From positions 620,001-684,000 of the forward strand of contig NZ_JBGTYM010000001.1 of assembly GCF_044142105.1 (NCBI RefSeq): a stretch of DNA of 64,000 nucleotides, written 5' to 3'. The translations under genes and the position numbers were made by a program. The notes under the pieces were generated by a model. The model was not told where the DNA came from, searched no databases, and was given only the letters and a program-made list of their open reading frames with translations. How positions within the stretch are numbered: the stretch's first letter is position 1; every line of letters starts with the position of its first letter. Source of the stretch: Pseudogemmobacter sp044142105. GTDB lineage: Bacteria > Pseudomonadota > Alphaproteobacteria > Rhodobacterales > Rhodobacteraceae. Shown one piece after another: positions 1 to 8,088 of the stretch.

Positions 1-1000
1 CTTCGTCGCGGGCTATGTGCGCTCTTACGCACGCTATCTGGGCATGGACCCGGACTGGGCCTTTGCGCGTTTCTGCAATGAAGCCAATTTCACCGTCGCC
101 CATGGCATGGCCGCTGCCGCGTCACCGCAGCGGGTGCGCGAAGCGCGGGCGCGGGTTGAATTCGCCGATCCTCTGGCCAATCCCAATGCCGCCTTCGTGC
201 CGCGCGGCGAAAGCTGGCTGAGCCGGATCGAACCTGCGGCCGTTGGGTCCTTGGCCGTTCTGGCCGTGCTGGTCGGCGCGCTGGGTTATGGCGGCTGGTC
301 GATCCTGCGCGAAGTGCAGCGTGTCCAGCTTGCCCCCGTGGATGAGGCCCCGGTCGTGGTTGCCGAAATCGATCCGCTGACGCCGGCCACCGCGCCGCGC
401 CCGGCTGCACCCGCGACCGAAGGGCAGACCGAAGAGAAGCTGGCCGATGCCACGGCGCAAAATGGCGATCTGATGGACCGGCTTTATCGACCGCAGGCGC
501 TGGACGTGCCGGTCCTGGTGTCGCGTGACGGGCCGATCGCCGCGATCAAGCCCGATCGTGGCCCTGTTCCGTCCGAAACCGCCGCTTCGGGCGAAGGCGC
601 AATCGACGCGGCCCTTGCCGAAGCGCTGGGAACCGATGTGCAAGTGGTGGCCGATGCCAAGCCGGGCGTCGAGGTTCTGGCCGTGCGCCCCTCTTGGGTG
701 CGGGTCAGTTCCGCCGATGGCACGGTGCTGCTCGAGAAGATCCTCGATGCGGGCGAACGCTATGCCGTGCCGCCGCTGGAAAGCGCCGCCGTCTTCCGCA
801 CCGGCAATTCCGGTTCGGTCTATTTCGTGGTGAATGGCCAGACCTATGGCCCCGCCGCGCCGGGCGCGCAGGTGGTCAAGGACATCGCGCTCTCGCCCGA
901 GGCGCTGTCGCAAAAGTTCACTTTGGCCGATATGGCCAAGGATGGCGATCTGGCGACCTATATGACCGCCGATGCCTCGGCAGGAACCGTCGCGCCCTGA
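1..1000 (+). CDS. RodZ-like helix-turn-helix membrane protein, 5' end outside window
   Basis: This is the C-terminal part of a RodZ-type protein. The reading frame is already open at base 2 and gives FVAGYVRSYARYLGMDPDW, the end of a Cro/RodZ-type helix-turn-helix, so the start lies upstream. A single membrane segment follows about 75 residues in (GSLAVLAVLVGALGYGG), then a proline/alanine-rich linker. The last ~100 residues form a periplasmic domain of DUF4115 type (VEVLAVRPSWVRVSSADG). In the family the cytoplasmic HTH contacts MreB and the protein supports rod shape. Whether this homologue does so is inference. It precedes ispG in the same direction. Confidence 0.8.
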   Translation, partial: FVAGYVRSYARYLGMDPDWAFARFCNEANFTVAHGMAAAASPQRVREARARVEFADPLANPNAAFVPRGESWLSRIEPAAVGSLAVLAVLVGALGYGGWSILREVQRVQLAPVDEAPVVVAEIDPLTPATAPRPAAPATEGQTEEKLADATAQNGDLMDRLYRPQALDVPVLVSRDGPIAAIKPDRGPVPSETAASGEGAIDAALAEALGTDVQVVADAKPGVEVLAVRPSWVRVSSADGTVLLEKILDAGERYAVPPLESAAVFRTGNSGSVYFVVNGQTYGPAAPGAQVVKDIALSPEALSQKFTLADMAKDGDLATYMTADASAGTVAP

Positions 1001-1114
1001 CTGGCTGGCCATATGCCGCGGCTGCGCCGTGCAGCCGGGACCCCAGAGAGCGTTTGAACATCGGTGAAGGGGCAGGGGGCCGTTTCACCTTCTGCTGACT
1101 TTGGCGTCGCCCGG

Positions 1115-1143
1115 TTGCCGTTGACCGGCCGCGGGACTATGGT
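1115..1143 (+). promoter_or_regulatory. possible ispG promoter
   Basis: TTGCCG and TATGGT are separated by exactly 17 bases, which fits a sigma-70 type promoter starting transcription near 1150, about 25 bases before the ispG start codon. The match is moderate and GC-rich DNA gives such pairs by chance, so ispG could also be read from upstream. Confidence 0.35.
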
Positions 1144-1173
1144 CCGCGCAGCTTCCAGACGGAGTTCCGCGCC

Positions 1174-2298
1174 ATGACCCACAACCCGATCCGCCCCTGG
1201 CGCAACATTGAGCGGCGCAAGAGCCGTCAGGTCATGGTCGGGCGCGTGCCTGTGGGCGGCGACGCGCCGATCTCGGTGCAGACCATGACCAATACCGACA
1301 CGTCGGACGTCGAGGCGACGGTGGCGCAGGTGCTGCGCTGTGCCGAGGTGGGGGCGGATATCGTGCGGGTCTCGACGCCCGATGAGGCTTCCACCCGCGC
1401 CCTGCGCGAGATCGTGCGCGAAAGCCCGGTCCCGATCGTGGCGGATATCCATTTCCATTACAAACGTGCCATCGAGGCCGCCGAGGCGGGCGCGGCCTGC
1501 CTGCGGATCAACCCGGGCAATATCGGCGATGCGGCCCGCGTGCGCGAGGTGGTGAAGGCGGCCAAGGATCATGGCTGCTCGATCCGCATAGGGGTGAATG
1601 CCGGATCGCTGGAAAAGCACCTGTTGGAAAAATACGGCGAGCCCTGCCCGGATGCGATGGTGGAATCGGGCCTGGATCATATCAAGCTGTTGCAGGACAA
1701 CGACTTTCACGCGTTTAAGATCAGCTGTAAGGCGAGCGATGTCTTCCTTGCGGCGGCGGCCTATCAGCAATTGGCGGCGGCGACCGATGCGCCGATCCAT
1801 CTGGGCATCACCGAGGCCGGCGGGCTGATGGCAGGCACGGTGAAATCGGCGGTGGGGCTGGGTTCCCTTCTTTGGTTCGGCATCGGCGACACGATCCGTG
1901 TCTCGCTGTCGGCCGCGCCCGAGGAAGAGGTCAAGGTTGGCTACGAGATCCTGAAATCGCTCGGGCTGCGGACGCGGGGGGTGCAGATCATCTCTTGTCC
2001 CTCCTGCGCGCGGCAGGGCTTTGACGTGATCAAGACGGTCGAGGCGCTGGAGAAGCGGCTGGAACATATCAAGACGCCGATGAGCCTGTCGATCATCGGC
2101 TGCGTTGTGAATGGGCCGGGCGAGGCCTTGATGACCGATATCGGCTTTACCGGCGGCGGCGCGGGTAAGGGCATGGTCTATCTGGCTGGCAAGCAGGCAC
2201 ATACGCTGGGCAATGACAGGATGATCGACCATATCGTCGAACTGGTCGAGAAGCGTGCCGCCGAGCTGGCAGAGGCCGAGGCGCAGGCCGCCGAGTAG
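1174..2298 (+). CDS. ispG: 4-hydroxy-3-methylbut-2-enyl diphosphate synthase (flavodoxin/ferredoxin-dependent)
   Basis: IspG (GcpE) carries out the penultimate step of the MEP isoprenoid pathway, reducing methylerythritol cyclodiphosphate to HMBPP with a [4Fe-4S] cluster. The 374-residue protein has normal bacterial length. The three cluster cysteines are at 275, 278 (ISCPSC) and 310 (IIGCVVNGPGEA), and the GPGE glutamate that completes the cluster site is present. The TIM-barrel half shows the family strings VQTMTNTDT and RINPGNIG. GGAG lies about 8 bases before the ATG. The fused ispDF gene of the same pathway lies about 1 kb away on the other strand. Confidence 0.97.
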   Translation: MTHNPIRPWRNIERRKSRQVMVGRVPVGGDAPISVQTMTNTDTSDVEATVAQVLRCAEVGADIVRVSTPDEASTRALREIVRESPVPIVADIHFHYKRAIEAAEAGAACLRINPGNIGDAARVREVVKAAKDHGCSIRIGVNAGSLEKHLLEKYGEPCPDAMVESGLDHIKLLQDNDFHAFKISCKASDVFLAAAAYQQLAAATDAPIHLGITEAGGLMAGTVKSAVGLGSLLWFGIGDTIRVSLSAAPEEEVKVGYEILKSLGLRTRGVQIISCPSCARQGFDVIKTVEALEKRLEHIKTPMSLSIIGCVVNGPGEALMTDIGFTGGGAGKGMVYLAGKQAHTLGNDRMIDHIVELVEKRAAELAEAEAQAAE

Positions 2299-2304
2299 GG
2301 GGGC

Positions 2305-2784
2305 TCAGTCCAGCGCGGTGAGGATCAGCCGCAGCGCATGGTCGCGCGTGGCGCGGCGCACGGCATCGCGGCCCAGAGCGCCGAAATCCACGGTTTCCGT
2401 AAGGGTCTTCCTTCCGTCACGGGCGAGCCCGAAGCAAACCCTGCCTTCGGGCTTGTGTTCGCTGCCGCCCGGCCCCGCGATGCCGGTGACGGAAATCGCA
2501 AGGCCGACCCCTGCCGCAAGGCGGGCACCTTCGGCCATTTCGCGGGCGACCTGTTCCGAGACCGCGCCATGGGCGGCAAGGGTTGCCGGGCGGACGCCCA
2601 ACATCCGGGTCTTGGCGGCATTGGAATAGGTGACGAAGCCGCTGTCGAAAATGTCCGATGAGCCGGGCGGATCGGTCAGGGCGGCGGCGATCATCCCGGC
2701 GGTGCAGCTTTCCGCCGTGGCAAGGCGCAGCCCCCAGAACCGGGCGCGGTGCAGGATCTGTTCGGGCAGGGTCAGCTCAGCCAT
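2305..2784 (-). CDS. cinA: CinA-family nicotinamide-nucleotide amidohydrolase
   Basis: A stand-alone CinA C-terminal (PncC) domain of 159 residues, predicted to deamidate nicotinamide mononucleotide to nicotinate mononucleotide in the pyridine nucleotide salvage cycle. Family strings are visible: ATAESCTAGMIAAALTDPPGSS at residues ~20-40, YSNAAKTRMLGV, and SVTGIAGPGG. The N-terminal MoeA-like domain of full CinA is absent, which is common in alphaproteobacteria. The chosen ATG at 2784 starts MAELTLPEQ and lies inside the end of pgpA (13-base overlap), so the genes are probably translationally coupled. Its stop is 6 bases from the convergent ispG stop. Confidence 0.93.
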   Translation of the reverse strand: MAELTLPEQILHRARFWGLRLATAESCTAGMIAAALTDPPGSSDIFDSGFVTYSNAAKTRMLGVRPATLAAHGAVSEQVAREMAEGARLAAGVGLAISVTGIAGPGGSEHKPEGRVCFGLARDGRKTLTETVDFGALGRDAVRRATRDHALRLILTALD

Positions 2785-3278
2785 GGCTGGATCAGGCCAT
2801 GATACAGGCCCGCAAGGGCGGTGGAGCAGAGGCCCGCGAACAACCCGGCCCAGAGATCGTCCAGCATGACACCCGCCGCATCGTGGCGGCGGTCGGCGCG
2901 GCCGACCAGCCAGGGTTTCCAGATATCGAACAGCCGGAACAAGAGGAAGGGCACGACCCAGCCCGGCCAGGCGGCCAGCGCCAGGTCGGCGACGCCATGG
3001 CGCCAGAGCGGGATCACGGTGAAGCACATCGCCAGAAGCTGCCCGGCAACCTCGTCGATGACCACCTCGGAGGGGTCGCTGTCGGCGCGGGTCGACAGGT
3101 AACGTGGCACGGCCCAGAATCCGGCGAGGGTCGCCAGGACGAAAGCCAGCGGGACCAAGAGCGCCAGGCCGGCCTGATGGGCGGCAACAGCCAGAGCCAC
3201 TGCAATCAGCGAGGCCCAGGTGCCCGAAGCGGGGCGCAGATGTCCCGCGCCGAAGAAGGTGGCGAGCGCCGCGCTCAT
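2772..3278 (-). CDS. pgpA: phosphatidylglycerophosphatase A
   Basis: PgpA removes the phosphate from phosphatidylglycerophosphate to make phosphatidylglycerol at the inner membrane. The 168-residue protein matches family length. It shows the N-terminal GAGHLRPASGTWAS motif, the acidic DPSEVVIDEVAGQ motif that carries the catalytic metal ligands, and the FRLFDIWKP segment, with several hydrophobic helices. The ATG at 3278 overlaps the ispDF stop in an ATGA arrangement. The cinA start overlaps its own 3' end, so ispDF-pgpA-cinA reads as one operon. Confidence 0.95.
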   Translation of the reverse strand: MSAALATFFGAGHLRPASGTWASLIAVALAVAAHQAGLALLVPLAFVLATLAGFWAVPRYLSTRADSDPSEVVIDEVAGQLLAMCFTVIPLWRHGVADLALAAWPGWVVPFLLFRLFDIWKPWLVGRADRRHDAAGVMLDDLWAGLFAGLCSTALAGLYHGLIQPWLS

Positions 3279-4399
3279 CCCTTCACCAGCGTTGCAGTGG
3301 CAAGGGCGGCGATGCCTTCCTCGCGGCCGGTGAAACCCAGGCGTTCCGAGGTGGTGGCCTTGACGCTGATCCTGTCGACGGCGAGCCCCATGATCTCGGC
3401 CAACGCCGCCTGCATGGCCGCGGCATGGGGGCCGATCTTGGGGCGTTCGCAGACCAGCGTCACGTCGCAATTCGACAGGCGGAAGCCCTTGTCAGTGGCA
3501 AGATCGACCGCATGGCGCAGAAAGATATGCGAGGCGGCGCCTTTCCATTGCGGGTCCGAAGGCGGGAAATGGCGGCCAATATCGCCCTCGGCCAGCGCGC
3601 CATAGATCGCATCGGTCAGGGCGTGCATGCCGACATCCGCATCCGAATGGCCCAGAAGCGCGCGACTATGCGGCAGTTTCACGCCGCAGAGCCAGACATG
3701 ATCGCCTTCGGTAAAAGCGTGCACGTCGTAGCCATTGCCCAGGCGGATATCCAAGTCGCGGCCTTTCAGGATTGCCTCGGCGCGCAAGAAATCACCGGGG
3801 AAGGTCAGTTTCAGATTGTCTTCCTCGCCCTCGACGATCTGGACGTCAAGCCCTGCGGCTCGGGCGACCTGAACATCATCCGCCGCGTCATCGGGATGGG
3901 CGCGATGTGCGGCGAGGATTTCGGCAAGGCGGAAGGCCTGCGGGGTCTGGGCGCGGTAGAGGCCTTCGCGCGACTGGGTGCCGGTGACCTGGCCGTCTTC
4001 GCCGCGCCAGAGCGCGTCGGTGACGGGCAGGGCTGGGGCGGCGGCGGAGGCGTGCTCCAGGGCGGCGATCAGGCGGTCGATCAGCGCGCGGGACACCAGG
4101 GGACGGGCGCCGTCATGGATCAGCACGCGGGTCGCATCGCTGCCCTCCAGCGCCTCGAGCGCGGCACGAACCGAGTCCGCCCGTTGCGCGCCGCCCGCGA
4201 CCAGCCGCGCCTTTGGCGCCAATGCGCGGGCGCGGTCCATCTCGTCGGGGTGGACGACCAGAGTGACGGGCAATCCCGCGAAAGCCGCAAGCGTATGGGC
4301 CAGAACGGGCTTTCCCGCGAGGATCTGCCATTGCTTGGGCAGATCGCCACCGGCGCGGCTGCCGCGTCCAGCGGCTACGATGACGACATGCGTGCTCAT
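3275..4399 (-). CDS. ispDF: bifunctional MEP cytidylyltransferase / MEcPP synthase
   Basis: A fusion of IspD (residues ~1-215) and IspF (~218-374), catalysing two non-consecutive steps of the MEP pathway. The fusion is typical of many alphaproteobacteria. The IspD half has the nucleotide-binding start VIVAAGRGSRAGGDLPKQW and the RVLIHDGARPLV motif. The IspF half has GNGYDVHAF (zinc Asp and His), LLGHSDADV, DIGRHFPPSD and KATTSERLGF. It is the first gene of the reverse operon ispDF-pgpA-cinA and is divergent from dusB across 184 bases. Confidence 0.97.
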   Translation of the reverse strand: MSTHVVIVAAGRGSRAGGDLPKQWQILAGKPVLAHTLAAFAGLPVTLVVHPDEMDRARALAPKARLVAGGAQRADSVRAALEALEGSDATRVLIHDGARPLVSRALIDRLIAALEHASAAAPALPVTDALWRGEDGQVTGTQSREGLYRAQTPQAFRLAEILAAHRAHPDDAADDVQVARAAGLDVQIVEGEEDNLKLTFPGDFLRAEAILKGRDLDIRLGNGYDVHAFTEGDHVWLCGVKLPHSRALLGHSDADVGMHALTDAIYGALAEGDIGRHFPPSDPQWKGAASHIFLRHAVDLATDKGFRLSNCDVTLVCERPKIGPHAAAMQAALAEIMGLAVDRISVKATTSERLGFTGREEGIAALATATLVKG

Positions 4400-4583
4400 A
4401 TGCCCTTCCTAGGCCAGCCCCGCGCGGCTGACAATCTGTCCAGAAATTGCTCGCTGTTGCATAATATTTGTGCATTGCCCGCAAATCAGTCAGAATTCCG
4501 ACAGCGGCAGATGGCAGGATGGCAAGGCAGCGGCTAGCTGTGAAGCCTGTGCTCAACGAAACGGCATTTGAGGCAAGATTCGC
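4400..4583. promoter_or_regulatory. divergent ispDF / dusB-ntrBC intergenic region
   Basis: This spacer must hold promoters for both the ispDF operon and the dusB-ntrBC block. An A/T-rich imperfect palindrome (GCATAATATTTGTGC, 4459-4474) stands out from the GC-rich surroundings and contains a plausible -10 (TAATAT) for the forward direction. I could not pair it with a convincing -35. In Rhodobacter capsulatus the nifR3(dusB)-ntrB-ntrC genes form one operon, and this layout is the same. Confidence 0.4.
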
Positions 4584-5561
4584 GTGGCTTTCCGCCTTGG
4601 CCCCGTCACCGTAGATCCCCCCGTCCTGCTGGCCCCGCTGGCCGGAATCACCGACCTGCCGTTCCGTAGGCTGGTCTCGCGCTTTGGCGCGGGCCTGGTG
4701 GTGAGCGAAATGGTCGCCAGCGATGAGGTGCTGCGGGCGCGACCCGAAGCGCGGGCGCGGGCCGAATTGGGCTTTGACGAGAATGAAACCTCGGTGCAGC
4801 TTGCCGGGCGCGAGCCCGCGCTGATGGCCGAAGCCGCGCGCTGGTGCGAAGGGCAGGGCGCCGCGCTGATCGACATCAACATGGGCTGCCCGTCCAAGCG
4901 GGTAACCACGGGCCTTTGCGGCTCGGCCCTGCTGCGCGATCTGGATCTGGCGCTGGAATTGGTCGAGGCGGTGGTGGGCGCGGTGAAGGTGCCGGTCACG
5001 CTCAAGACGCGGCTGGGCTGGGACGACACGCTGCACAATGCGCCCGAACTGGCACGGCGGGCCGAAGGTGCGGGGGTGCGTATGGTGGTGATCCATGGCC
5101 GCACGCGCTGCCAGTTCTACAAGGGCCATGCCGATTGGGCCGCGATCCGGGCGGTGAAAGAGGCGGTGTCGATTCCAGTGGTGGCCAATGGCGACATCAT
5201 CGATGCGGAAACCGCGCAGACCGCGCTGGCGGCCAGTGGTGCCGACGGGGTCATGGTCGGGCGCGGGGCCCAGGGCGCGCCCTGGCGCCTGGCGCAGATC
5301 GCGGCGCGGCTGCATGGCCGCCCCGAGCCGGAGATTCCGCAGGGTCTGGCCTTGGCCGAGATGATCATCCAGCATTACGAGGAAATCCTGGGCTTCTACG
5401 GGCGCGAGCTGGGGTTGCGCTGCGCCCGAAAGCATCTGGGCTGGTATCTCGAAGAGGCCGGGCTGGAGCAGGCGCGTGACGCGATCCTGACCTCGACCGA
5501 TCCGGCCGAGGTGATCCGCCTCATCCGCGACACTTTTGCCGAGGCGGAGGCTGCGGCATGA
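4584..5561 (+). CDS. dusB: tRNA-dihydrouridine synthase B (NifR3)
   Basis: A flavin enzyme that reduces specific uridines of tRNA to dihydrouridine. The 325 residues match the family. The FMN-barrel start is LLAPLAGITDLPFRRL, the catalytic cysteine is C102 in NMGCPSKR, and downstream are VIHGRTRCQFYKG and PVVANGDI. The start is a GTG at 4584, with a purine-rich stretch (GAGGCAAG) upstream. The stop overlaps the ntrB start by ATGA, so the gene heads the ntr operon, as in Rhodobacter where it is called nifR3. Confidence 0.95.
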   Translation: MAFRLGPVTVDPPVLLAPLAGITDLPFRRLVSRFGAGLVVSEMVASDEVLRARPEARARAELGFDENETSVQLAGREPALMAEAARWCEGQGAALIDINMGCPSKRVTTGLCGSALLRDLDLALELVEAVVGAVKVPVTLKTRLGWDDTLHNAPELARRAEGAGVRMVVIHGRTRCQFYKGHADWAAIRAVKEAVSIPVVANGDIIDAETAQTALAASGADGVMVGRGAQGAPWRLAQIAARLHGRPEPEIPQGLALAEMIIQHYEEILGFYGRELGLRCARKHLGWYLEEAGLEQARDAILTSTDPAEVIRLIRDTFAEAEAAA

Positions 5562-6658
5562 ACCCCGGCTATCGCATGCCCTATCCGGTGCCCGGGGTGA
5601 TCTGGGCCTCGCTGCCCCTGCCGTCGCTGTTGGTTGATGAGACCGGGCTGATCCTCGAGGCCAATCCGGCGGCGGAGGCCTTTCTGAACACGTCGGCCAA
5701 GGCGCTGCTGGGCCAGCCGGTCTTTGACCGCCTGTCTATCGATGCGCCCATGGAAGAGGCGCTGTCCCGCGCCCGTGCCAACCAGTCGGCGCTGAACATC
5801 AATGATGTCGATGTGACCACGGGCGAACGCGCCCCGGTGCAATGCACGATCCATGTCGCCCCCATGCATGACAATCCGGGCGTGATCCTGCTGATCCTCT
5901 CGCCGCGCGAGATCGCCGATCGGCTGGGCCGCAGCCTGGGCGCCAAATCGGCGGCGCGCTCGGCCATCGGCATGGCCGAGATGCTGGCGCATGAAATCAA
6001 GAACCCTTTGGCCGGAATTTCCGGTGCGGCGCAGCTTCTTTCGATGAGCCTGAGCCCAGAAGACCGCGAGCTGACGAATCTGATCGTCGAAGAGACAAGG
6101 CGGATCGTGAAGCTGCTGGAACAGGTCGAGCAATTCGGCAATGTCCGCCCGCCCGACCGGCGCGCGGTGAACCTGCATGACGCGCTGGACCGGGCGCGCA
6201 AATCGGCCATGGTCGGCTTTGCCGCCCATATGGCGATCGTCGAGGATTTCGACCCCTCCCTGCCGCCGACCTGGGCCGATCCCGACCAGCTCATGCAGGT
6301 CTTCCTGAATCTGATCAAGAACGCGTCCGAGGCCGCGGGGCCGCAAGGCGGCACGATCCGTCTGCGCACTTTTTATGACCTTTCGCTGCGGGTGCGGCGC
6401 AAGGATGGCCCGTCGGCGGCGCTGCCTTTGAATGTCGAGGTCATCGACGATGGCCCCGGCCTGCCGCCCGATATCGCGGCCGAAGTGTTCGAGCCCTTCG
6501 TCTCGGGCCGCGAGAACGGGACGGGACTGGGCCTTGCCTTGGTCTCGAAGATCATAACCGACCATGAGGGCTGGATTTCGGTGGAGTCGGTGCCGGGTCG
6601 CACCGCGTTCCGTATCTCGCTGCCCATGGCGCCCAAGGACAAACGGAAGGAGTGCTAG
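5558..6658 (+). CDS. ntrB: nitrogen-regulation sensor histidine kinase NtrB
   Basis: NtrB phosphorylates or dephosphorylates NtrC according to nitrogen status signalled by PII. It is a soluble 366-residue kinase: an N-terminal PAS domain (~15-115), a dimerisation/phosphoacceptor H-box with H145 in MLAHEIKNPLAG, and a HATPase domain with NLIKNASEA (N box), DDGPGLP (G1) and GTGLGLALV (G2). The start overlaps the dusB stop and ntrC begins 1 base after its stop, so translation is coupled along the operon. Confidence 0.96.
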   Translation: MNPGYRMPYPVPGVIWASLPLPSLLVDETGLILEANPAAEAFLNTSAKALLGQPVFDRLSIDAPMEEALSRARANQSALNINDVDVTTGERAPVQCTIHVAPMHDNPGVILLILSPREIADRLGRSLGAKSAARSAIGMAEMLAHEIKNPLAGISGAAQLLSMSLSPEDRELTNLIVEETRRIVKLLEQVEQFGNVRPPDRRAVNLHDALDRARKSAMVGFAAHMAIVEDFDPSLPPTWADPDQLMQVFLNLIKNASEAAGPQGGTIRLRTFYDLSLRVRRKDGPSAALPLNVEVIDDGPGLPPDIAAEVFEPFVSGRENGTGLGLALVSKIITDHEGWISVESVPGRTAFRISLPMAPKDKRKEC

Positions 6659-6659
6659 G

Positions 6660-8024
6660 ATGGATGGAACCGTTCTTGTCGCCGACGACGACCGCACGAT
6701 CCGCACCGTGCTGACCCAGGCTCTGACCCGCGCGGGCTGCAAGGTCCATGCGACCTCAAGCCTGATGACGCTGATGCGCTGGGTCGAAGAGGGCAAGGGC
6801 GATCTGGTGATCTCGGATGTCATCATGCCCGATGGCAACGGGCTCGACAGCTTGCCGCGCATCACCAAGATGCGGCCCGGTCTGCCGGTCATCGTGATTT
6901 CGGCGCAAAACACGATCATGACGGCGATCCAGGCGGCCGAGGCCGAGGCTTTCGACTACCTGCCAAAGCCGTTCGACCTGCCCGATCTGATGAAGCGTTC
7001 GGCCCGCGCGCTGGAGCAGAAGCGGCGCGCGCCGAAACCCGCAACGCCGCCGCGCGAGGCGGGGGATGACCTGCCGCTGGTGGGCCGGACCCCCGCGATG
7101 CAGGCGCTGTACCGGCTTGTGGCGCGGGTGATGAACACGGATATCCCGGTGCTGATCACCGGCGAGTCGGGCACGGGCAAAAGCCTGATCGCACGGGCGA
7201 TCCATGACTTTTCCGACCGCCGGAGCCTGCCCTTCATCGTGGCCCAGGCTGCGGATCTGCAAGGTGTCGACGGACCCGCCAGCCTGATTGCGCGGGCGCG
7301 CGGCGGCTCGGTCGTCTTTGATGAAGTGGCGGATTACGACGAGGACACGCAGGCCCGCGTGGTGCGGCTGCTCGACATGTTGGGCGACAAGGCGCCGCGC
7401 GTCATGGCGACCAGCCAGGTCGATCTGGACAACCGTATGGAATCGGGGGTGTTCAGGCAGGATCTGTATTACCGTCTGGGCGGGGTCACGCTGCATGTGC
7501 CCAGCTTGCGCGAACGGGTCGAGGATATCCCGCTGCTGGCGGAACATTTCCTGAAAAAGGGCGAGCGCGATTTCGGGACCGTGAGACGGCTTTCCGCCGA
7601 CTCGCAGGAGGTGGTGCGCAGCTATTCCTGGCCCGGCAATGTGCGCCAGCTTGAGAACACGATCCGGCGGCTTCTGGTCACCTCGCCCGAGGCCGAGATC
7701 ACCAAATCCGAGATCGAGCAGGTCCTTGGCAACCAGCCCGCGGCCGAGCCGCTGAAAGGTGGCCATGAAAGCGAGAAGCTGTCGGCTTCCGTCGCACGCC
7801 ACCTGAAACGCTATTTTGACCTTCATGGCGGCCAATTGCCGCCGCCCGGCGTCTATCAGCGCATCCTGAGAGAGGTCGAGATGCCGCTGATCGAGATCGC
7901 GCTGGATGCGACCGGCGGAAATCAGGCGAAATGCGCCGATCTTCTGGGGATCAATCGCAATACATTGCGCAAGAAGATCACCGATCTCGATATCCGCGTG
8001 ACACGGCGCCGCAAGCTGATGTAA
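6660..8024 (+). CDS. ntrC: nitrogen-regulation response regulator NtrC, GAFTGA loop absent
   Basis: The partner of NtrB, 454 residues: receiver domain (phosphoacceptor D53 in VISDVIMPDGNG, K103 in LPKPFD), AAA+ domain with Walker A GESGTGKS (168-175) and Walker B GGSVVFDE (215-222), and a C-terminal Fis-type helix-turn-helix (GGNQAKCADLLGINRNTLRKK). Between the Walker motifs the usual ELFG...GAFTGA segment that contacts sigma-54 is missing. Only a short stretch (QGVDGPASLIARA) remains. R. capsulatus NtrC has the same loss and activates sigma-70 RNA polymerase. By inference this one works without RpoN too. The ATG at 6660 was chosen because it starts the receiver domain. Confidence 0.96.
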   Translation: MDGTVLVADDDRTIRTVLTQALTRAGCKVHATSSLMTLMRWVEEGKGDLVISDVIMPDGNGLDSLPRITKMRPGLPVIVISAQNTIMTAIQAAEAEAFDYLPKPFDLPDLMKRSARALEQKRRAPKPATPPREAGDDLPLVGRTPAMQALYRLVARVMNTDIPVLITGESGTGKSLIARAIHDFSDRRSLPFIVAQAADLQGVDGPASLIARARGGSVVFDEVADYDEDTQARVVRLLDMLGDKAPRVMATSQVDLDNRMESGVFRQDLYYRLGGVTLHVPSLRERVEDIPLLAEHFLKKGERDFGTVRRLSADSQEVVRSYSWPGNVRQLENTIRRLLVTSPEAEITKSEIEQVLGNQPAAEPLKGGHESEKLSASVARHLKRYFDLHGGQLPPPGVYQRILREVEMPLIEIALDATGGNQAKCADLLGINRNTLRKKITDLDIRVTRRRKLM

Positions 8025-8088
8025 AACCGCAACATCAAGCGTGGCGAACGGGGGACAACCCCCAAAGACCACAAGATGTTGCAGGTTG

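Noticed and set aside
7240..7310. Missing GAFTGA in ntrC as a deletion or sequencing error
   Set aside because: The frame is intact on both sides, the Walker motifs are undamaged, and Rhodobacter NtrC shows the same natural loss.
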